DNA of 64,000 bases from Voacanga thouarsii (taxonomy: Eukaryota; Streptophyta; Magnoliopsida; Gentianales; Apocynaceae), in assembly GCA_026120185.1 (NCBI GenBank), contig JANUWF010001468.1:434001-498000 (forward strand). Direction: 5' to 3'. The translations under genes and the position numbers were made by a program. This document shows, piece by piece, positions 59,512 to 64,000 of the stretch; position 1 is the stretch's first letter; every line of letters starts with the position of its first letter. The notes under the pieces are model-generated. The model was not told the origin of the DNA, ran no database searches, and saw only the letters and a list, made by a program, of their open reading frames with translations.

Positions 59512-60865
59512 ATGGAGACTCGTAATTCATTTGAGACATGGTCAAATTTTGACTCGGTTTCTGCAGCAGATTTTGATGTATTTTCCTTTCCAAACCAATC
59601 GCTTCTGCCTAATTCGAACACAGAAGATTTTGATATGTTTTCCTTCCCAAACCAACCGCTTCTGCCTAATTCGAACGCAGAAGGTTTTGATATGTTTTCC
59701 TTTCCAAACCAACCGCTTCCTCCTAATTTCAGGTGAGATACCTTTGAGGGCTTCCATTTGTTTTAGTGTGCTTGATAATGAAATTAAACTCTCTTTTGGT
59801 TTGTTTTTTATGTAAATCAGTGGAAGTTTTGAACATACTGCTTTGGACCAAGTTGATCTGCCCCTACAAGAGACTGCTTTTGTGCATGATCCTTTCTACT
59901 CTCTAATGGATTTTGAACAAAGCCAGAATATGTTTCCAGGTTATTATACATTTAAACATGGATTTTGAATGGTATTACCTTTACTAATATTATTTTCTTT
60001 TTCTAGGAGAAATAATGAGTGGTCTTGGCAACGAAGTCGGAGTAAGTACTCATGAAATGCATAATATCAAAGTTCAAGATATTATTGCAGACAAAATTCC
60101 TGGGGAGAAGATGATGATTAAGAGGCAGAGAGAGAAGAAGGGCAATAACTCCCATACACTATCAAGAGAAACAATTTCGTAGTACTTTTACCTACCAATC
60201 AAGAGCGCAGCCAAAGAACTGAATATTGGCATAACCCATCTCAAGAAAAGATGTAGGGAGTTAGGAATTCGTCGATGACCTCACAGGAAATTGGTGAGCT
60301 TGGAGACCATAATCAAGAATGTTCAGGTTCTCTCTCATAAATACTTATAATTTACAAGTATGAAACTATGAAAAATTTATAAGTAAATAACCGATGATAT
60401 CACTTCGATTTACAGGAGATGCAAAATAAAGAAGAAGGAGGACATATGGCTGAGAAGAAGTTGAAAGAAGCCATTGCGATATTGGAATGTGAAAAACAGT
60501 TGGTGGAAGAAAGTCTTAATACGCAGTTAGAGGACCAAACACAGAAATTGAGACAAGCATGCTTCAATGCCAAATATAATAAGAAATTTAATTATAATAA
60601 ACTTAAGGAGATCATAAAATCTCAAGACTCATTTCGCAGTAATTTTACGGCTAATTCTGCTGCTAGTCTCGATGCTGGCTCAAAGAGGAAAGAAAAGGAA
60701 GAGGATGTCGAAAAAGAGGAGTTGAAGTCCATAATTACTAATTGTTTGTCTTCCTCTAATGTAAATATTGAAAAAGAACAATTACAAACCTTCATCTTAC
60801 ATTTGTCAGCTCAATTACAAAAGAGCAACTATAAGCATGTATCCTCAAGTTCATATGAACACTAG
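59512..60865 (+). pseudogene. RKD: RWP-RK (RKD-type) transcription factor gene, 4 exons, two in-frame nonsense codons
   Basis: Exons 59512-59732, 59821-59939, 60007-60326 and 60416-60865 join in phase with GT-AG introns (1110 bp, 370 codons with stop). Start is METRNSFETW. Exon 1 has three tandem copies of a unit with DMFSFPNQ. Exon 3 carries the RWP-RK domain: [31 protein letters not shown], then PHRKL. In-frame stops are TAG at 60180-60182 (just before YFYLP) and TGA at 60276-60278, exactly where the Trp of RWPxRK is expected. Exon 4 is Lys/Glu-rich and coiled-coil-like (residues about 220-260). RKD proteins regulate egg-cell identity and embryogenesis in plants. The gene lies antisense inside a Copia element, and the DNA-binding domain cannot be made intact from this copy. 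Confidence 0.88.
59573..59732 (+). repeat. Three 60-bp tandem repeats in RKD exon 1
   Basis: Units start at about 59573, 59633 and 59693; the last is cut by the splice donor. Each encodes a variant of DFDMFSFPNQPLLPNSN. The repeat length is a multiple of three, so the frame is kept. Open frames on the other strand and in another frame arise from this periodicity. Confidence 0.9.
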
Positions 60866-60939
60866 TGATATGAATAAAAGATGTGATGCTTATTATTAAT
60901 AGAAATATCTTTTCCCCTTATTATCTTTTCTGTTCCACT

Positions 60940-61500
60940 TCAGGTGGCCATTATTTCTCTGTGATAAGGGAAATATCGAGTGTGTCCATGACCATAACCA
61001 CGGCCATCGCCACAACTACGACTATAACGATGGCTCTCGCTGGAGCCAACGACATTCACTTACGGGGTGCTTTGTTGAGCCAGTTCATCTGGCTTTATGA
61101 TTTCTCAATAATAACTCATGTTAAATTTGTCAATTTGGGATACCATTTTTCTCGATATTGTTACTGCAGGACAATATTCGAGGTATGAAAAGTGGAGAAT
61201 GTCTTCTCCAATATAACTTCATCAGTAACTTTTTCTCCGCAAAATTTTTAACTAAGATGTAGTTTTATATATCACGGAGTTCACGGTTTTACAATCTTGC
61301 AACTTCAGGTGCAACCATTCATACCGTGTAGTGGGTAGTACGACCATCTTCAGGTGGTCAAATCTTTCTTTTTATCCACATGACATATGGATCCCCCTTT
61401 TTTTAGCATTTAGATGCATTTACGTATGACATATAATTTTTTTTCGAAATATCAAGGGCTACAAATTCGAATTTAGCGAGATCAATAAATGCGTACACTG
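60940..61500 (-). pseudogene. Copia gag remnant of the RKD-carrying element
   Basis: Minus strand, from right to left: LAKFEFVALDIS (near 61480), a DP-VMW motif (61385-61400), RYEWLHLKLQDCKTV-like residues (61280-61330), LLLRNHKAR (about 61110) and a Gly/Arg-rich end with GDGRGYGHGH (61030-60990). This is the order seen in a widespread plant Copia gag (LAKLEFVALDISGKNYLSW type). Stops and frame changes are frequent. The gag breaks off near 60940, where RKD-derived sequence starts. Plus-strand frames here are antisense by-products. Confidence 0.75.
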
Positions 61501-61541
61501 TCTTCCGGCTTTAATAACGGCAGAGACTCGTGTCGATAACG

Positions 61542-61908
61542 TGTTATAAAATTAGGGTAGTGTTAGAATAAAATCTACACACTACACACTAAGAAAATTC
61601 TAACTATTCTTTGCACAAGAATTTCTCTTCAAACTTCTCTCTTTCTTTCTCTCACAATTCTTTCTCTAATCTTTCTTTCACTAATCTTTCTTTCACAAAA
61701 TGATGGTGTATTACAAGCTTAGAGAATAGCTCTATTTATAGAGCTCTAATTAGTGGAATACATCATTGCATACATCATCTTCAACTAATCTCAATTAATG
61801 GTGTCTCTACTAAATGGTGGACATCCATAAAAATCTTCAAATAATTCACATAAATCCATAATTAGTGGAGCCTCCACTAATTAATGGAGATTCCAATAAT
61901 TCATAACA
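61542..61908 (-). repeat. 5' LTR (minus-strand sense) of the RKD-carrying Copia
   Basis: 367 bp, bounded by TG and CA, partner of 58817-59183. A short palindromic stretch, TAGCTCTATTTATAGAGCTC, lies at about 61726 in both LTRs and on the plus strand could include a TATA-like TATTTATA. Confidence 0.9.
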
Positions 61909-62132
61909 CTTTCTCAAATTTCGGTGTTTTTGTTGTAAACGAGGCAAAATGTAAAGCAAGGCATAGATTTACTTTTTTTTTAATTCTTTGTGCCAAAATA
62001 TTCTTTATTATGTACATGTAAAATAGTTCCATATATAATATTTCTTTTCATTTTATTACACAAGAAATGAAAAAGTTTTGTTTACCGAAATTCGTACAAT
62101 AACAAAAATACATTAATATTGAATTAGTGAAA
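61909..62132. repeat. End of DRIP-upstream repeat copy C, abutting copy B
   Basis: AT-rich sequence resuming after the Copia. AGAAATGAAAAAGTTT and ACAATAACAAAAATACATTA are worn forms of repeat landmarks also seen at 58520-58570 and 63815-63850. It joins directly to the DRIP leader copy at 62133. Confidence 0.55.
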
Positions 62133-64000
62133 CTTCATCCTCTCCGAGCTCCATTTCTCTATCAGAAACAACACAGCAATTCCCTCCTTAAAACCCCGAA
62201 AGATTCCAGAGTTTTTTCAATTGAACAGTAGAAAGTGTTTTCAGGTGGATATATTCACACCATTTCTATTGCATGTCTCTCCCGACAAAAACAACCCACA
62301 AAAATCAAGGATTTTTCTTCTTCTATGAAAAAGAGAGAAATCTGTGAATCAGAATCAGGAGAAAGTGAAAAATTCATAAAGGCTTGGTTACCGTGGCTAT
62401 GGCATCCTGCTTCCCAGTTGCTTTGGCTTTGTAGGCAGTTAATATCGGCACACAGAAGGGGGTGGATATGGAGGATGAAGAAAAGGGTGATGGATTTGGG
62501 ACTGTTCGAAGAAAACCAGTGTGGGCTTTGCTGGATTTTCTGTTTTTGCCAATGGAGGGCCTGTGGATGATGAGGGGAAAGATGATGATCCGCTGGAGGC
62601 TGTTAACCACCAAGAACAATGAACAAGAGTCAGTTCAAGAGGAGTTTACACATTTGATGTCTCGGATTACATATATGATATCAAATACTAATAGGTATGA
62701 AATTTGCACTTTAGTCCTTAGAAAACAAAGGCATACGCTCATTTTCTTTTGCATTTGAATTTAATTTTTTTTCATCTTCACCATCTATCAACCTTATTTC
62801 ATATCTACAATAATGTGAAATTTTCCAAACGCATGAGCGGGATTTGGGACTCGAACTGTCCAATTGGTTTTGAACAACTGCGGCTTCACAGTTCAGCATC
62901 GGCCCACTTCGAGAGCCGGTTAGACAAACATTTCTAATCCGGTGACAAATAAGTTGGAATAAAAAATTTCTCTAATAGGCAAGGCTTGTCACAGTTCTTA
63001 TAGCACCGAAGAATTTTCAATCTTTCAATAAAAAAATATTATGTCAATAAAAATTATATTAATGGTTGAAATTAAAAAAATAAAATTATATTTAATGATT
63101 GAAATTAAAAAAATAATTCCAATTAAATAAGAAAACTATTAATTAGGAATATATTTTCAAGTTCTATTACCTATTATACAAATATTTCCCTCAAAAAAAA
63201 GAAATGATTAGTTATTTGTATTTTTCAATATTTACTACGCGACATGGTAAAATTTTTGAGCATCCGTTACAATGTATTCTTTACTAATTTTAATGTTTGG
63301 TTTACCTAGTATTTCTCATTATTTGATACCTCATAAGAGAAAAATTTATATGAGGAATGTTTTCATTGTTATTGCTTAACATAAAATCTTTTTCCCCAAA
63401 AGAACAAGCCATTAATTCCTTTTAATTTTTTTGTGCTTGAAATGGGACTAACGCAAAATGATTTAACATAACTGCATTGGTTTATAAGTGACATATTTGA
63501 GTGTCCATTATAAAATATGCTTAATTATAAAATCTAACATAGTTGTCTAAATTGTGTTTCTCATTGTTTTATTTCTACCATAAAGATATACATGCATAAG
63601 GAGTAGTTTTGGTCTTGTCCGGTGTCATAAAATCCTTTTCCATCAAAATAAAAAAGTCGTTAATTCATTTTAATCTTTTAGTATTTGCAGCGGGACCGAC
63701 AAAAATGTTCTAACATGGTTACATTGACTTATTTTAATTTTGATGATAAATTACTCGTCTACATATAAAGTGATTGTGTGGATCATATTTCTTTTTGTTT
63801 TGCTTCATAAGGGATGAAAAAGTTTATGCCATTGGAATTATATACAACAACAATAACATGACACACTAAAATTAAAGTTTAGTGCAAATTTAGTACTCTT
63901 TCTGTTTCAAAATACTTATTCATAAAACATTTTGCACACAAATTAAGGGTGTTGAAAATAATATTATAATTTAGATAAAGTTCATATTCTACTCATATTA
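62133..64000 (-). pseudogene. Copy B: duplicated DRIP start codon, leader and upstream region (truncated gene)
   Basis: 62133-62154 reads on the minus strand as MELGEDEV, corresponding to MEHREDEV of the intact gene, and then breaks off after about 7 codons into unrelated sequence. Upstream, 62155-62870 matches the leader and promoter of the intact gene (14302-15030) almost throughout, for example GTGTTTTCAGGTGGATAT, GCATGTCTCTCCCGACAAAA and AAAAAGAGAGAAATCTGT. From 62875 it follows the dispersed repeat to about 63900. It lacks the hAT MITE, Mutator and Helitron insertions of copy A. It has no RING domain and cannot encode the ligase. Confidence 0.85.

Larger units (their letters stand above)
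58817..61908 (-). mobile_element. Copia LTR retrotransposon carrying an antisense RKD gene
   Basis: Two 367-bp LTRs (58817-59183 and 61542-61908) differ at only five positions by my reading. Flanks are CTTTT (58812-58816) and CTTTC (61909-61913), an imperfect 5-bp TSD. The element reads on the minus strand. Just inside the right LTR, CGTTATCGACACGAG occupies the primer-site position, followed by Copia gag residues LAKFEFVALDIS (about 61455-61490). A purine tract (AAATTAGGGGGAGAAC, minus strand, 59216-59231) lies near the left LTR. Where pol should be (about 59240-60940) there is instead a plus-strand RKD-type gene with introns. Confidence 0.82.

Noticed and set aside
58812..61913. RKD gene as an ordinary host gene with chance repeats on both sides
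   Set aside because: The repeats are exactly 367 bp each with TG/CA ends, and a minus-strand Copia gag with primer-site-like sequence lies between RKD and the right repeat.

Overview
The window is plant nuclear DNA, most likely from a eudicot. It is AT-rich, its host gene has GT-AG introns, and almost everything else is plant transposable element sequence (CACTA, Copia, Mutator-like, Helitron, hAT MITE). I cannot name the species. There are no prokaryotic features, CRISPR arrays or operons.

Layout, left to right. (1) 1-7446 is the 5' part of a CACTA element (CACTA-A). It is read on the minus strand and cut by the left window edge. It holds the start of a broken transposase, a large inverted repeat and a duplicated 0.5 kb block. 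(2) 7447-10073 holds worn MITE-like relics, a stray 0.26 kb CACTA terminus between two 40-bp duplicates, and intergenic DNA. (3) 10074-14301 (minus) is the only apparently intact host gene. It is a seven-exon, 438-codon RING E3 ubiquitin ligase of the DRIP (DREB2A-interacting protein) family, and I could phase all exons by hand. (4) 14302-31033 and 57917-64000 are copies of one repeat family that begins with the 5' end and upstream region of this gene. A second copy of the DRIP start codon and leader lies at about 62.1 kb. These copies act as paralogous empty sites, so the inserted elements can be bounded to the base: a hAT MITE (15036-15181, 8-bp TSD), a Mutator-like element (15669-17287, 9-bp TSD), a 5.8 kb Helitron-like insertion (17754-23525, no TSD, host A^T), a second Mutator-like element (23947-26428, 9-bp TSD), a small gag-only Copia (28601-30289, TSD AATTT) and CACTA-B.

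(5) CACTA-B spans 31034-57916 (3-bp TSD TCT). It carries two degenerate minus-strand genes: a TNP2-type transposase and a Ptta/En-Spm (Transposase_24) protein. A Copia element (37761-53210, TSD GAACT) sits in its leader. That Copia's 3' LTR is split by a second Copia (45650-52129, TSD ATTTC), whose interior is partly replaced by a CACTA-like terminus and a tRNA-derived sequence. The order of events is therefore: repeat array, then CACTA-B, then outer Copia, then inner Copia.

(6) 58817-61908 is a further Copia, read on the minus strand, with nearly identical 367-bp LTRs. Its pol region is replaced by a plus-strand, intron-containing RWP-RK (RKD-type) transcription factor gene. The gene has two in-frame nonsense codons, one at the Trp of RWPxRK. 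This antisense capture of a germline-type regulator, introns included, is the most interesting object in the window.
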